Shown one piece after another: positions 51,301 to 59,510 of a stretch of DNA of 64,000 nucleotides. Origin of the DNA: an uncultured Fibrobacter sp. (GTDB taxonomy: Bacteria > Fibrobacterota > Fibrobacteria > Fibrobacterales > Fibrobacteraceae). The number at the start of each line of letters is the position of its first letter. Within the stretch, counting starts at the first letter, position 1. The notes beneath the pieces were generated by a model. That model saw only the letters and a program-made list of their open reading frames with translations. It searched no databases and was not told where the DNA came from. The position numbers were made by a program, and so were the translations under genes. The stretch is taken from contig NZ_CAMVDO010000006.1 in the NCBI RefSeq assembly GCF_947166265.1, positions 1 to 64,000 on the forward strand. Direction: 5' to 3'.

Positions 51301-53124
51301 GCTATTCTTGCCGGTCGCGGCTGCTGTAAAGTAACAGTTGCTCATGGTGACGTTATCGATGCTTCCAATGAGCCCTTCCACTATGGCGTCGTTAACCGTG
51401 GCTTCAGCGTATGAATTTTGAACAAAATTCTGTTGGGATTGAATGGATTTGATCAATCCTGTGGCTCTTTCCGCTTCAATTTTTCCTTTAAAATGACTGT
51501 TTTTTATGGTAGCATCGCCTTCTAAGTTGTATACATTTCCCATAAGACCGGATGCGTAGGTTGTGCCAATGAGCGTCCCTTCGAAGAAACAGTTTTCCAA
51601 AGTGAAATTTTTGGAAAAGAATACATCGACAAATCCTGTAACCATATCTGACTTGAAATAGGAATCGACGATGCCTAGATTGCGAATAGAGCCGTTTGTG
51701 AGAGACTGCGGCGTGTTCATTCTTTCTATAAAGTTCGCATAATAGGTGCATGTGTCAGAGTAAAGTCCGCTGATGGTGTGTCCATCGCCATCGATAGAAC
51801 CATAGAAGAGTTTACGACTGTTTTTTCCGATGGAAACCCATTGCCGGAATTCGCCTTTGTTCGGGTTGCCGTCTTTGTCGAGGACGTTCTTGTTGACGAT
51901 GATGTCGGCGGTGAGCTTGCTGTTAAAGATGGTGTCGTTTCCGAGAATGTATTTGGTTGGGGTGTTTACGCCTTGGGCAAAGTGGTAAAGGTCATCGGCG
52001 CTACTAATAAGGCACCAGCCCTCTTTGTCTTTAGGTAGTCCCATTGCCCAGAATTCCTGGGTGCCGTAGGAATACTTGGGAATCACTGTTTCAGGACTTC
52101 CGCTAAAGTCCGGGGACTTGTACCATCCCATAAAGCAAAAATTGTTGTCGTTGATGGAATCTAGCTTAATCAAGTCGCTGACAACACGGTAATAGCTTGT
52201 TTGTGTTGTACCATCGGGCATGTGGTAGATGAAGGGCGAGTATGTTAACTTCTCTTTTCTGGAATAAAATTTAGGATGGTCTACACCTTTTTCTTGTGTC
52301 CAATAGGTTGGATAATCTGATCTTGGATCGTCCGCTCTATTTAACTTTACGGCAACAGTACCGTCTTGAAACTGTTTTGACTCGTATGTAGATATCCCGT
52401 TGACGTTGTCTCCGCCCACCATGGCATAATCACTAAGGGCGTAGCAATTTGTGAAATGAAGGTCGTTTTCAACGCTTATTCCGGCATTCCTGGAATCGCC
52501 TTTTCCGATAAAAGAACTGGCGCTACTTCCGGATACTGTAACGGTATTGTATGCTTCGCTAATTCTAGCCTTTCCGTTGATTGTCCCGGCAAATCCTCCG
52601 ACAACACTACCGTCGTATCCCTTGATTGTGCCTGTAGCATAGATATCGTCAAAGTAAACTTTATTGTTTGAATTGATGATTCCGACAAAAGCGCCGATTG
52701 AACCCGATCCTTCGAAGTGGACGTCTTCGAGCCCCAGATTATAGACATAGGTTAATGCGGTGGAATCTTCTGTGACGTATCCCAGAAATCCCATGGCCTC
52801 ACTTTGGAAATTTTTGCTGTACAACCCGCGAATGGTGTTGTGCTCTCCCTGAAAAGATCCTTTAAACGGATTTTCTTTTGTCCCGATAGGAGTCCATTCT
52901 GCATAATCGGAGTCTATGGAATCCGCATTGACAACAACATCGTTTATTAGAATGCCACATGCATTTGTTTCGCCCTTGTTCACGATTTCGGCGAAACCAT
53001 AAAGTTCTTCTGCAGTGGTAATTCTATAGCAGTCACCAGCCAAATTGGGTGCTTGAGGAACAATGGTCCTTGCGAAAGGAACTCCAGCCAACAAAAAGGC
53101 AGTGCATACAGCAAGCTTTTTCAT
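48370..53124 (-). CDS. Giant secreted GLUG/InlB-repeat protein (1584 aa)
   Basis: Signal peptide (AFLLAGVPFA). Four modules (about 30-290, 370-720, 860-1190 and 1260-1500) each begin CYxI or CLIS...ELYGFA and include NGHTISGLY or, in the first, HNTIRGLYS. They are separated by Flg_new/InlB-type repeats (YFAGWYKSSDFKGNPVHEI, YVFSGWFNNDEFKGSSLIEI). The T9SS-like tail (KFALLDVQGRVIMQGIV...GSYIVRIGH) is at the C-terminus. Probably a surface-attached, elongated beta protein. No catalytic motif seen. First gene of the pair with the 1004-aa protein. Confidence 0.85.
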   Translation of the reverse strand: MKKLAVCTAFLLAGVPFARTIVPQAPNLAGDCYRITTAEELYGFAEIVNKGETNACGILINDVVVNADSIDSDYAEWTPIGTKENPFKGSFQGEHNTIRGLYSKNFQSEAMGFLGYVTEDSTALTYVYNLGLEDVHFEGSGSIGAFVGIINSNNKVYFDDIYATGTIKGYDGSVVGGFAGTINGKARISEAYNTVTVSGSSASSFIGKGDSRNAGISVENDLHFTNCYALSDYAMVGGDNVNGISTYESKQFQDGTVAVKLNRADDPRSDYPTYWTQEKGVDHPKFYSRKEKLTYSPFIYHMPDGTTQTSYYRVVSDLIKLDSINDNNFCFMGWYKSPDFSGSPETVIPKYSYGTQEFWAMGLPKDKEGWCLISSADDLYHFAQGVNTPTKYILGNDTIFNSKLTADIIVNKNVLDKDGNPNKGEFRQWVSIGKNSRKLFYGSIDGDGHTISGLYSDTCTYYANFIERMNTPQSLTNGSIRNLGIVDSYFKSDMVTGFVDVFFSKNFTLENCFFEGTLIGTTYASGLMGNVYNLEGDATIKNSHFKGKIEAERATGLIKSIQSQQNFVQNSYAEATVNDAIVEGLIGSIDNVTMSNCYFTAAATGKNSASLINYIPTKGTIVNSYAINPHFNSGNSYSKEKINLVKSPAGKLKIINSYILIDKETDTGEVYPGLVAYPKEKFEDGTVAALLREYCTDNVCGNIWGQDVQNGETLPHFTPVFSTTKVPYLKLTLHTYSDDPNAQKYPTKFVKGHRLALPTADLVKRDNYYFAGWYKSSDFKGNPVHEIDSTETKNVELYAKFIPEITITLVEYDGKISKIPAGKGLERKFPVPFRSDYIFAGWYSDKNYNSSMLMSVTSNKDTTFYAKWFQKKTPPIENGCYQVSTVEELYGLEYIDQKKVCSELTNDIVVNKNVLNADGTLNEKLKDGFAEWTPITTRHRLFNGNGHTISGLYYDVDNVHHAGFFGIFENNSDSSYIRNVGIKDSYFRARENVGGLAGSVYKNVKIENSFFEGVLVARYDLGGLVGIAYDTINIVNSYHVGPIISENPSSIIGALLGIATSSNYNDTGTCNIINSYHIGDLLYNDQKCDTQRGFCGIIGNDIINFRNPSKNIFTSNVFTSDTIPTIENLFYHGTTIYPIEKFANGTVAKVLHNYNENGVDGSVWGQDISAAQKHPVLSGSIQGSKTSFVNVTLHTFKGDTTTYPTKFVKGAKYAPPSAQSMARDGYVFSGWFNNDEFKGSSLIEIELTTDTTLYGKWVKIRAPKLVGDCYQIYDIGELYGFADIVKQGKANACGELQQDIALNYNVLDSNGNFQRPLMYGFTDWVPIGDTLAPFNGQFYGNGHTISGLYKMLLPSLEARNVGLFGYVNGGTSQKPVTIYHLGVSDSYFQTYGLNLGEVAGFVSIVGKNGNLKISRSYNSSTLYAFGGFVGHNYGRVVIDSSFSLVKLVKGGDALFSSYETEETISVSNTYCLEKSRFECSLIDAKAFDSKKFRLYPEDSIPEHTTVLKNFYTFTADVQHFSARSLDRKVLITGAAAGQKFALLDVQGRVIMQGIVQNRNFTLNTPKPGSYIVRIGHDFQMIKVH

Positions 53125-53145
53125 ACATTCTCCTAATCCTAACTT

Positions 53146-53175
53146 TACAACAAAGGAGAGTCCGAAGACTCTCCT
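53146..53175 (-). terminator. Rho-independent terminator with TTCG loop (minus strand)
   Basis: AGGAGAGTC (53154-53162) pairs with GACTCTCCT (53167-53175); on the minus strand the loop is TTCG and TTTGTTG follows. It ends the FISUMP-MORN gene. Confidence 0.8.
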
Positions 53176-53202
53176 CTAATAATAGCAATTTTAGATAAAG
53201 TT

Positions 53203-54141
53203 TTAGTCTTTCAGGCAACGTAAACTGGCGCCGTATTCGGGGTTGAACTTTTCGAACTTGGCGACATCTTTGTCATGATAGAATACAAGTACTTCACCTT
53301 CGGCGGTCCAGAAGTAGGCTTTCTGGCCGGCGCCTTCGAGCTTGCGTTCCTTGAGGGGGACGTCGCTTTTCGCAAAGTGTCCGCCACCAGCCTTGGCTCC
53401 AAATCCGAGTTCATCCTTGCCGTTGCCGTAATTGTTGGTACCCTTGATGGGGTCCCAGCCGTAGCCCGCCTTAAGCACGATACCCACGGGCTTGCTAGTG
53501 CCCGCATAAGTCAGCAAGACGTCCCATTCGTCCTTCGTGGGCATGTGGAATCCGTCGAGGCATGCCTTCTTTGCGTTTTCAAAGTTGTAAAGGCGTCCCC
53601 AGTGGTTGCACTGGGCGCACAGCGAACCCGATGCGGTTGCGTAGTTCATGTTTTCGGCGGTCCAGAGCTGCGTACCGATGCGAATCCATTCGTAGGAGTA
53701 ACCGTCGCGAGGATCTTTATAGGAACCACTTGTGGCCGGTTCTCCGTTTTCGTCGAAGTATTCCCCAAAAGAAATTTGCTTATTTTGTTTGTAGTCCGCC
53801 TTGGAAGCTAGCTTGCCGTTTTTATGGTAGCGGATGACCATCCCTTCGATATAGCCGTCGGAGTAGTCGTATTCGGCTTCGAGGGTGCCGTCCTCGTAGT
53901 ATTCCTTGACAACGCCTTCGCGGCGGTCGTTCACATAGTTTGCCTCGCGCTTGATGTTGCCGTTTTCGTAGAATTCCTTTTCGGGACCTTGCTTTTTGTC
54001 TTTGACGTAGGTGGACTGGATTCGAATCTTGCCGCTTGGGTATTCTTCGGTACGAACGTCTTCGCATGCACTAAAGAAAAGTGCTGCTGCAAGACTCCCT
54101 GCGATAATTGCTGGATGCATAATGCTGTTTAGTTTGTTCAT
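53203..54141 (-). CDS. MORN_2-repeat and FISUMP-domain lipoprotein
   Basis: Lipobox ALFFSAC. Four MORN_2-type repeats (about 30-130; YPSGKIRIQSTYVKDKKQG, FYENGNIKREANYV, YYEDGTLEAEYDY, YHKNGKLASKADY) of the kind in YwqK-type proteins. A FISUMP domain then runs from about 145 (WIRIGTQLWTAENMNYATAS, GFHMPTKDEWDVLL, ASLRCLKD). GAGG precedes ATG. It follows the GH8 gene by 28 bases, so an envelope function tied to oligosaccharide use is possible but unproven. Confidence 0.85.
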   Translation of the reverse strand: MNKLNSIMHPAIIAGSLAAALFFSACEDVRTEEYPSGKIRIQSTYVKDKKQGPEKEFYENGNIKREANYVNDRREGVVKEYYEDGTLEAEYDYSDGYIEGMVIRYHKNGKLASKADYKQNKQISFGEYFDENGEPATSGSYKDPRDGYSYEWIRIGTQLWTAENMNYATASGSLCAQCNHWGRLYNFENAKKACLDGFHMPTKDEWDVLLTYAGTSKPVGIVLKAGYGWDPIKGTNNYGNGKDELGFGAKAGGGHFAKSDVPLKERKLEGAGQKAYFWTAEGEVLVFYHDKDVAKFEKFNPEYGASLRCLKD

Positions 54142-54169
54142 CTTCTATTCCTCTTCATTTTTCATTTCT

Positions 54170-55282
54170 CTAAAACCGAATCTTTCCGGCGGTAGCCAAG
54201 AGCCCAATCAGGTAGAGCATTCCGTCGTAGTAACGCCAGAATCGGTACGGAACGGAAAGGGCGGCAAGGTCCTTGACGAATGGCTTAATCAGCGGATCGC
54301 CTTCGGGGAGAACCTGCGTTGCCGCAGCGTTCATGGCGATGACGCCAGGGGTTGCGTTTCGACCGGGGCGCGGGAAGTTTCCTCCGTCAATCGCGTAATC
54401 CGCGAGGTAGGGGCGACGGCTTTCAAAGAAGAATAGCAATCGTTCGCAGATGTTCTTTTCGCATTCGTGTCCGCGGAAAAGGGCGTAGTCGAGACTCAGG
54501 TTCATGGCAACGCGCCACGCATCGCCGCTGAAACAGTCGCTTTCGGGGTACCATGGGGTCGCTCTCGGTGTGCCGTCGTATTCAGAGTATTCGCTACAGA
54601 GCCCTGTTACCGGGTGGGCCGCTTTCTGGATGTACTCGAGGCTGTTGTTGGCGATGGTGTTCCAGGTGTCGTCTCCGGTAGCTTGTGCAAAGGCGCGATA
54701 GAAGGCAATAGTGTTGTAGCTAGGGTCGGTGAAGTCGTTTCCTAAAACAGGAGAGAACTTGACGAGGTTTCTTTCAGGGTCGATAATGGGGCCGACGATT
54801 CCGTTGTTCGGTTTATGACGTAGCCAGTTGATCAGCCCGATGGCTTCGTCCTTGAGGTCAGGACGGTTGAATTTCTTTGCCGCAATCAGGAGAGCCATGG
54901 CGAAGTATTCTTCTCCGTCGGGGGCGGCACCCGGGTCCATCTTGCTGAAATCGGTTGTGGAAACTTGCCAGGCGAAGTATCCCACGTGCGGACCGTCATC
55001 GTTTCTAAGGTAGCGTTTTGAGAAATTCCACAACTTGTCGAACTGACGTTCGTGACCGGTGAGGGCGGTGATGTACATCCCGTAGCTCATGCCTTCGGAG
55101 CGGATGTCGTCATGACCGATGTCGATGATGTAGCTCATATCGTCGGAGGCGTCGAAACAGACGCGTTCATCGATAGGATCACCTTCAAAAAGCTTGCTGT
55201 ATGCATTCTGGATAAGTTGGTTCGCAAAGTTGGGACCATAGCCTGCTTCAACGAACATGTCGCGCGGTGTAGATATTTCCAT
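54170..55282 (-). CDS. Glycoside hydrolase family 8, probable reducing-end exo-oligoxylanase (Rex)
   Basis: Rex-type GH8: DDIRSEGMSYGMY (acid Glu about 63), FAWQVSTTDFSKMDPGAAPDGEEYFAMALL and a C-terminal FWRYYDGMLYLIGLL. 370 aa matches cytoplasmic Rex enzymes, which release xylose from the reducing end of xylo-oligosaccharides. No signal peptide, so it acts inside the cell on imported oligosaccharides. First gene of the pair with the FISUMP-MORN lipoprotein. Confidence 0.9.
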   Translation of the reverse strand: MEISTPRDMFVEAGYGPNFANQLIQNAYSKLFEGDPIDERVCFDASDDMSYIIDIGHDDIRSEGMSYGMYITALTGHERQFDKLWNFSKRYLRNDDGPHVGYFAWQVSTTDFSKMDPGAAPDGEEYFAMALLIAAKKFNRPDLKDEAIGLINWLRHKPNNGIVGPIIDPERNLVKFSPVLGNDFTDPSYNTIAFYRAFAQATGDDTWNTIANNSLEYIQKAAHPVTGLCSEYSEYDGTPRATPWYPESDCFSGDAWRVAMNLSLDYALFRGHECEKNICERLLFFFESRRPYLADYAIDGGNFPRPGRNATPGVIAMNAAATQVLPEGDPLIKPFVKDLAALSVPYRFWRYYDGMLYLIGLLATAGKIRF

Positions 55283-55374
55283 TGTTTCCCTTTTATTTAT
55301 CCCAATACAACCCTTTTTAAAATAAATAATTTGTATCTTGAAGAATGTATAAATTGAAATACAAAGAGGTTTTT

Positions 55375-56241
55375 ATGTCTGATATGTTAATTCTAGGATA
55401 CGGACCGGCGGGAATTTCGGCTGCATTGTACGGTTTACGTGCAGGACTCGACGTGCAACTGGTGGGCAAAGACGGTGGGGCGCTTGCGAAGGCTCACCTG
55501 ATTCAGAACTATTATGGACTTGAAAAGCCCCTGACTGGTGAAGAACTTTTGAAAGTCGGCAAGAAACAGGCCTTGGAACTTGGGGCAAAGATTGTCGATG
55601 ATGAAGTGACCGACCTGATGTTTGATGGTCAGGGCTTTGTGGCGAAGGGTCTCGCGGGAGAATACAGCGGAAAGGTTTGCGTTATGGCTACGGGCTCGGC
55701 CCGAAACAAGCATCCTATTGCGGGAATGGTTGAACTTGAGGGCCATGGCGTGAGCTACTGCGCCGTATGCGACGCTTTCTTCTACCGCAAGAAAAACGTG
55801 GCGGTTCTCGGCAGCGGCGAATACGCTCTACACGAAGCCCAGGAACTTTTGCAGGTGGTCGAAAGCGTGACACTTTTGACGAATGGCGCTGAAACGACTG
55901 CTGCTTTCCCTGAAAATGTGCGCATCGAAAAACGCCGGTTGCAGTCGCTGGTGGGCGAGGGGCTCTTCAAGGGTGTGCATTATGAAGATGGCTCCGAAGA
56001 AAATTTTGATGGACTTTTCGTTGCGCTAGGAAGTGCTTCTGCCACGGACTTGGCGAAAAAGGCGGGCGCGGGTTTCGACGCAGGAACGCTCGTACTCGAT
56101 AAAGATTTCCAGACGACGCTTCCTGGGTTGTTTGCCGCTGGCGACTGCACCGGAGGGACTCTCCAGGTTGCCGTAGCCGTGGGCGAAGGTGCCAAGGCGG
56201 GGCTTGCCGCGATTAAGTACCTGAGGGAAAAGAGAGGCTAG
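55375..56241 (+). CDS. Thioredoxin-reductase-like flavoprotein lacking the NADPH HRRxxxR motif
   Basis: FAD-binding LGYGPAGISAALYG at the N-terminus, the redox-active CAVC (SYCAVCDAFFYRKK, about 132-135) and FAAGDCTGG near the C-terminus. The second dinucleotide site is VAVLGSGEYALHEA, and where E. coli TrxR has HRRDxFR this protein has LLTNGAETT. That loss is seen in TrxR relatives that use ferredoxin or other donors. AAAGAGG precedes ATG at 55375. The radical SAM gene starts on the next base after its stop. Confidence 0.87.
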   Translation: MSDMLILGYGPAGISAALYGLRAGLDVQLVGKDGGALAKAHLIQNYYGLEKPLTGEELLKVGKKQALELGAKIVDDEVTDLMFDGQGFVAKGLAGEYSGKVCVMATGSARNKHPIAGMVELEGHGVSYCAVCDAFFYRKKNVAVLGSGEYALHEAQELLQVVESVTLLTNGAETTAAFPENVRIEKRRLQSLVGEGLFKGVHYEDGSEENFDGLFVALGSASATDLAKKAGAGFDAGTLVLDKDFQTTLPGLFAAGDCTGGTLQVAVAVGEGAKAGLAAIKYLREKRG

Positions 56242-57111
56242 GTGCGCCGTCTCACGCTTCTCACGAATCCGGACATGTGCAACATGCATTGTCCGTTATG
56301 TTTCTTGAATCAGCGAAAAAAGACGGTGCGTTATGGCGAAATGCCTATCGAAGTGGCTAAGGCTGCAGTTGAAAGGTATGCCTCGGAAAGGGATGCTCTA
56401 GGCAGGCGAATCCTTAGAGAGGTGATTCCTTCGACGATGGGTGAGCCGTTACTTTATTCAAATTTTGAAGAACTGTTGCTTTTTTTTGAAACACAGAAAA
56501 TCAAGTTGAATCTGACGACGAACGGTTCTTTTCCGGGTAAATGGAGCCTTGGATCCGGTATGGAAAAGCTTCTGGCTGCATGCTCCGACATCAAGGTGAG
56601 TACGCTCCCTTACGAAATGGGCGGAATTCGTGAATCGCAGTGGCGTGAAAATGTAAAGCGGCTTATGGATTGCCGTAAACGGATGGAAATGGACCGAAAG
56701 GAGCCTCTCGCGACGGTTTCTTTGCAGGTGACCTTGCATGGCGAAAACGTTGGCGAATGTGCTTCTGCGACTGAATTTGTTCAGGGAATGTTGCGATTTG
56801 CCGAAAAGGTGGGGGTTCAGCGTATCAAGTGGAATCCTGTGGTGCTTTTGGAAGGGGCCTCGCGTGAAATTCGTGAACGGTATGGTGTTGAGGAATCGGT
56901 ACTGGAAATGCTTCGGGATGAGCTGCGCAAGGGAAAACTTCGCTTTACGAAGGTGAAATCCGAAGGAAGTTTGTTCTTTAAAAAAGATACTGCACTTTGC
57001 CCTGTTGGGGGCAAGTGTGATTCCTGCCCTTTTGCAGACGAGGTGTGGGTGTGGCCCGATGGTCATGAAGACCATTGCCCTAATCCCGAACGCCGGTTTG
57101 GAAACGGATGA
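56242..57111 (+). CDS. Radical SAM protein of unknown function
   Basis: The N-terminal CNMHCPLCF is the Cx3Cx2C cluster. Then MGEPLLYSNFEELLLFFET and NLTTNGSFPGKWS are typical of the barrel. A C-terminal Cys set (CPVGGKCDSCPF ... DHCPNP) may bind a second iron-sulfur cluster. GTG at 56242 follows AGAGAGGCTAG. It directly follows the TrxR-like gene, which might supply electrons. Substrate unknown. Confidence 0.85.
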   Translation: MRRLTLLTNPDMCNMHCPLCFLNQRKKTVRYGEMPIEVAKAAVERYASERDALGRRILREVIPSTMGEPLLYSNFEELLLFFETQKIKLNLTTNGSFPGKWSLGSGMEKLLAACSDIKVSTLPYEMGGIRESQWRENVKRLMDCRKRMEMDRKEPLATVSLQVTLHGENVGECASATEFVQGMLRFAEKVGVQRIKWNPVVLLEGASREIRERYGVEESVLEMLRDELRKGKLRFTKVKSEGSLFFKKDTALCPVGGKCDSCPFADEVWVWPDGHEDHCPNPERRFGNG

Positions 57112-57135
57112 ATGATTAAAAACTAAATTTGGGTT

Positions 57136-57747
57136 ATGATTCGCTTAATCACCTGTATTGTTGGTTTGTTTATGATATGCGGCTCTGCGTTTGCTGCGCC
57201 AAAGTCAAAAAAGAAAAACGAGTTTAAGGATCCTCGCGACAAACAGAAATACCGTACTGTGGACGTGGCTGGCCTGGAATGGTTTGCCGACAATTTGAAC
57301 TACAAAATGGACGGTAGTTTTTGCTATAGGGATGATGACGACCAATGTATGGTTTACGGCCGTCTCTACCATTGGAATGCGGCGAAAACGGCTTGCCCTA
57401 CAGGTTTTCACTTACCGACTCATGAGGATTACGAAAGTCTCTGGACTGCAGCCGGAGCTGACTTTAATGCAGGGTATTTGTTAAAGGCGGATTATGGCTG
57501 GTCGGGTGAGACGAATGGAAATGACACTCTCAAGTTTTCTGCAATGTCGGCAGGGAATCGCTTTGATGACGAGACTTATGGCAATATGGAAAAGTTCGCC
57601 TTTTTCTGGAGCAGTGACGATTCGTCGGAGGGCGTTCCTTCTGGTTCTGCGCGAGTATGGTATTTGACTAGCAAATCGATGGCTTTCGGCTATATGTCGA
57701 AACCGAAAAACTTTGGATTCTCGGTGCGCTGCGTACGAAAAAAATAA
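57136..57747 (+). CDS. Small secreted FISUMP-domain protein
   Basis: Signal peptide (LFMICGSAFAAP), then a single FISUMP domain: DPRDKQKYRTVDVAGLEWFA, CPTGFHLPTHEDYESLW and FSVRCVRKK. No lipobox; probably periplasmic or secreted. Minimal form of the domain compared with the big lipoproteins. Function unknown. Confidence 0.85.
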   Translation: MIRLITCIVGLFMICGSAFAAPKSKKKNEFKDPRDKQKYRTVDVAGLEWFADNLNYKMDGSFCYRDDDDQCMVYGRLYHWNAAKTACPTGFHLPTHEDYESLWTAAGADFNAGYLLKADYGWSGETNGNDTLKFSAMSAGNRFDDETYGNMEKFAFFWSSDDSSEGVPSGSARVWYLTSKSMAFGYMSKPKNFGFSVRCVRKK

Positions 57748-57840
57748 TAAAGGGCTCGCTGTGTTGCCTGCGATGTGATGAAAATCTCAGTGTGATTTTT
57801 ATCTCTTTAAATTTAGTAGGGTATTTCTAAATTTGTGGGC

Positions 57841-57957
57841 ATGAAGCAGAAACACACGATTGTCAGGGAAAAAAGGGAGCTATATTTCTTTGATTTTATG
57901 GTTCGGTATCTGTTGGCATTTTCCGCAGTTCTCCTGACCTTGCTGAAACTTTTCTAA
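57841..57957 (+). CDS. Candidate small membrane protein (38 aa)
   Basis: ATG at 57841 to TAA at 57955-57957, 22 bases before purN. A charged N-terminus (MKQKHTIVREKREL) precedes a hydrophobic C-terminal segment (VRYLLAFSAVLLTLLKLF). Weak ribosome site only. Could be chance. Confidence 0.35.
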   Translation: MKQKHTIVREKRELYFFDFMVRYLLAFSAVLLTLLKLF

Positions 57958-57979
57958 TTATTTTTCTATCTTTAGCGCC

Positions 57980-58567
57980 ATGTTTAAAATTGGCGTGATG
58001 GCTTCCGGTGGCGGGAGCAACTTTAAGGCGATTATTGACCGCATTGGCGAGGGCGATCTCGAAGCTCAATGCAAGTTCCTGATTACCAATAACGGTGGTT
58101 GCGGGGCTGTTTCCCACGCAGAATCTTACGGGATTCCCGTATATCACATTTCGGGAAAGACCCATCCCGATACGGCTGCTTACGAAGCGGCCCTTTTGGA
58201 AGTTTTTGACCGCTACGATATTGACTTGCTGATTTTGGCTGGATACATGAAGGCCTTGCCGGTAAGTATCATCAAACGCCTTCCTGACCGCATTCTGAAC
58301 ATTCATCCGTCGCTTTTGCCCAAGTACGGTGGCAAGGGCTTTTTCGGAATTCACGTGCACGAGGCGGTGATTGCCGCGCACGATACGGAATCGGGCCCGA
58401 CGGTGCATCTGGTGAGTGAAGAAATCGACCAGGGCAGGATACTTGCGCAGACGAAGGTCCCCGTACTTGAAGGTGATACTCCTGAAGTTCTTGCGGCTCG
58501 CGTGTTGGTGCAGGAACATGCTCTCTATTGGAAGACTATCCGCGACTATGCAAAGAGTATTCTCTAA
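57980..58567 (+). CDS. purN: Phosphoribosylglycinamide formyltransferase
   Basis: Third step of purine synthesis. IGVMASGGGSNFKAII, NIHPSLLPKYGGKGFFGIHV (catalytic Asn/His) and HDTESGPTVHLVSEEIDQG (catalytic Asp). Full length (195 aa). A dispersed repeat lies directly after the stop. Confidence 0.96.
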   Translation: MFKIGVMASGGGSNFKAIIDRIGEGDLEAQCKFLITNNGGCGAVSHAESYGIPVYHISGKTHPDTAAYEAALLEVFDRYDIDLLILAGYMKALPVSIIKRLPDRILNIHPSLLPKYGGKGFFGIHVHEAVIAAHDTESGPTVHLVSEEIDQGRILAQTKVPVLEGDTPEVLAARVLVQEHALYWKTIRDYAKSIL

Positions 58568-58574
58568 AGAGCTT

Positions 58575-58612
58575 GTCATCCTGAGCGAAGCGTAGCGAAG
58601 TCGAAGGATCTA
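58575..58612 (+). repeat. Dispersed repeat, TCATCCTGAGC type, intergenic copy
   Basis: TCATCCTGAGCGAAGCGTAG then CGAAGTCGAAGGATCTAG. The most complete copy in the window. It lies in the 57-bp gap between purN and rnhB. Confidence 0.85.
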
Positions 58613-58624
58613 GGGCGTTAGATT

Positions 58625-59359
58625 ATGAAGCATAAATTGCCGGCATTTCTGGAAGGAATTGAATCCCCTGTCGATGGCGAAGTTGCCATGCGCAAGTTCG
58701 CCGCGCAAGCGGGGGAAAATGCTGTTGTGGTCGGTATCGACGAGGTCGGTCGCGGCCCCTTGGCGGGGCCGGTGGTTGCATGCGCTGCCGTTCTCAAGGC
58801 TCCCGACGCACTCCTGACGCTGAACGATTCCAAGAAACTCACGCGCGTAAAGCGCGAAGCCATGTACCAGGACGTGCAGGATGCTTGTGCCTGTTTTGCC
58901 GTGGCGAGTGCCTCGGTCGAAGAAATCGACCGCATGAACATTCTGGAAGCGGATTTTTTAGCGATGCGCCGCGCCTTGCAGGCTCTCGGCATGCCCGGCT
59001 TGCATGAATCCGCCCCTGAAATTCCCATTTTCAAAAAAGGGAGTTTCGACAAAACGGTGCGAGTTCTGATCGCAGTCGATGGGAACCTTAAGATTCACGG
59101 GATTCCCGAAGAAATGCAGATTCCCGTAGTCAAAGGGGATGGTCGCATCGCTAGCATCTCGGCGGCCTCAATTTTGGCGAAGGTTTTCCGTGACCGCTAT
59201 ATGGATGACCTCGAAAAGAAATTCCCCGGCTACGGTTTTGACAAGCACGCCGGTTACGGCACCAAGGCGCATCTGGAGGCTATTCGCCGCCAGGGCATGA
59301 CTCCGGAACACCGCAAGAGTTTCCATCCCAAGAGTTTACAGACTGAACTTGACCTTTAA
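58625..59359 (+). CDS. rnhB: Ribonuclease HII
   Basis: Removes RNA from RNA-DNA hybrids. GIDEVGRGPLAGPVVACAAV (Asp-Glu metal ligands), LNDSKKLTRVKRE and VVKGDGRIASISAASILAKV. It has an N-terminal extension of about 35 residues and an insert near 130-145. Start ATG weakly supported; an alternative start is unlikely to change the core. Confidence 0.95.
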   Translation: MKHKLPAFLEGIESPVDGEVAMRKFAAQAGENAVVVGIDEVGRGPLAGPVVACAAVLKAPDALLTLNDSKKLTRVKREAMYQDVQDACACFAVASASVEEIDRMNILEADFLAMRRALQALGMPGLHESAPEIPIFKKGSFDKTVRVLIAVDGNLKIHGIPEEMQIPVVKGDGRIASISAASILAKVFRDRYMDDLEKKFPGYGFDKHAGYGTKAHLEAIRRQGMTPEHRKSFHPKSLQTELDL

Positions 59360-59510
59360 ATGGGACGTTGCGGGTGCTTTGTAAATATTAATATATCGTC
59401 TTACGAATATATTACATTATTTCTTTCGTCAAACATCTTTCATCTTTCGTGATTTTCTATATTGTTGCCGAACAATAAGTTACGCTTTTTCCTGCTAATG
59501 GGAGGTGATT

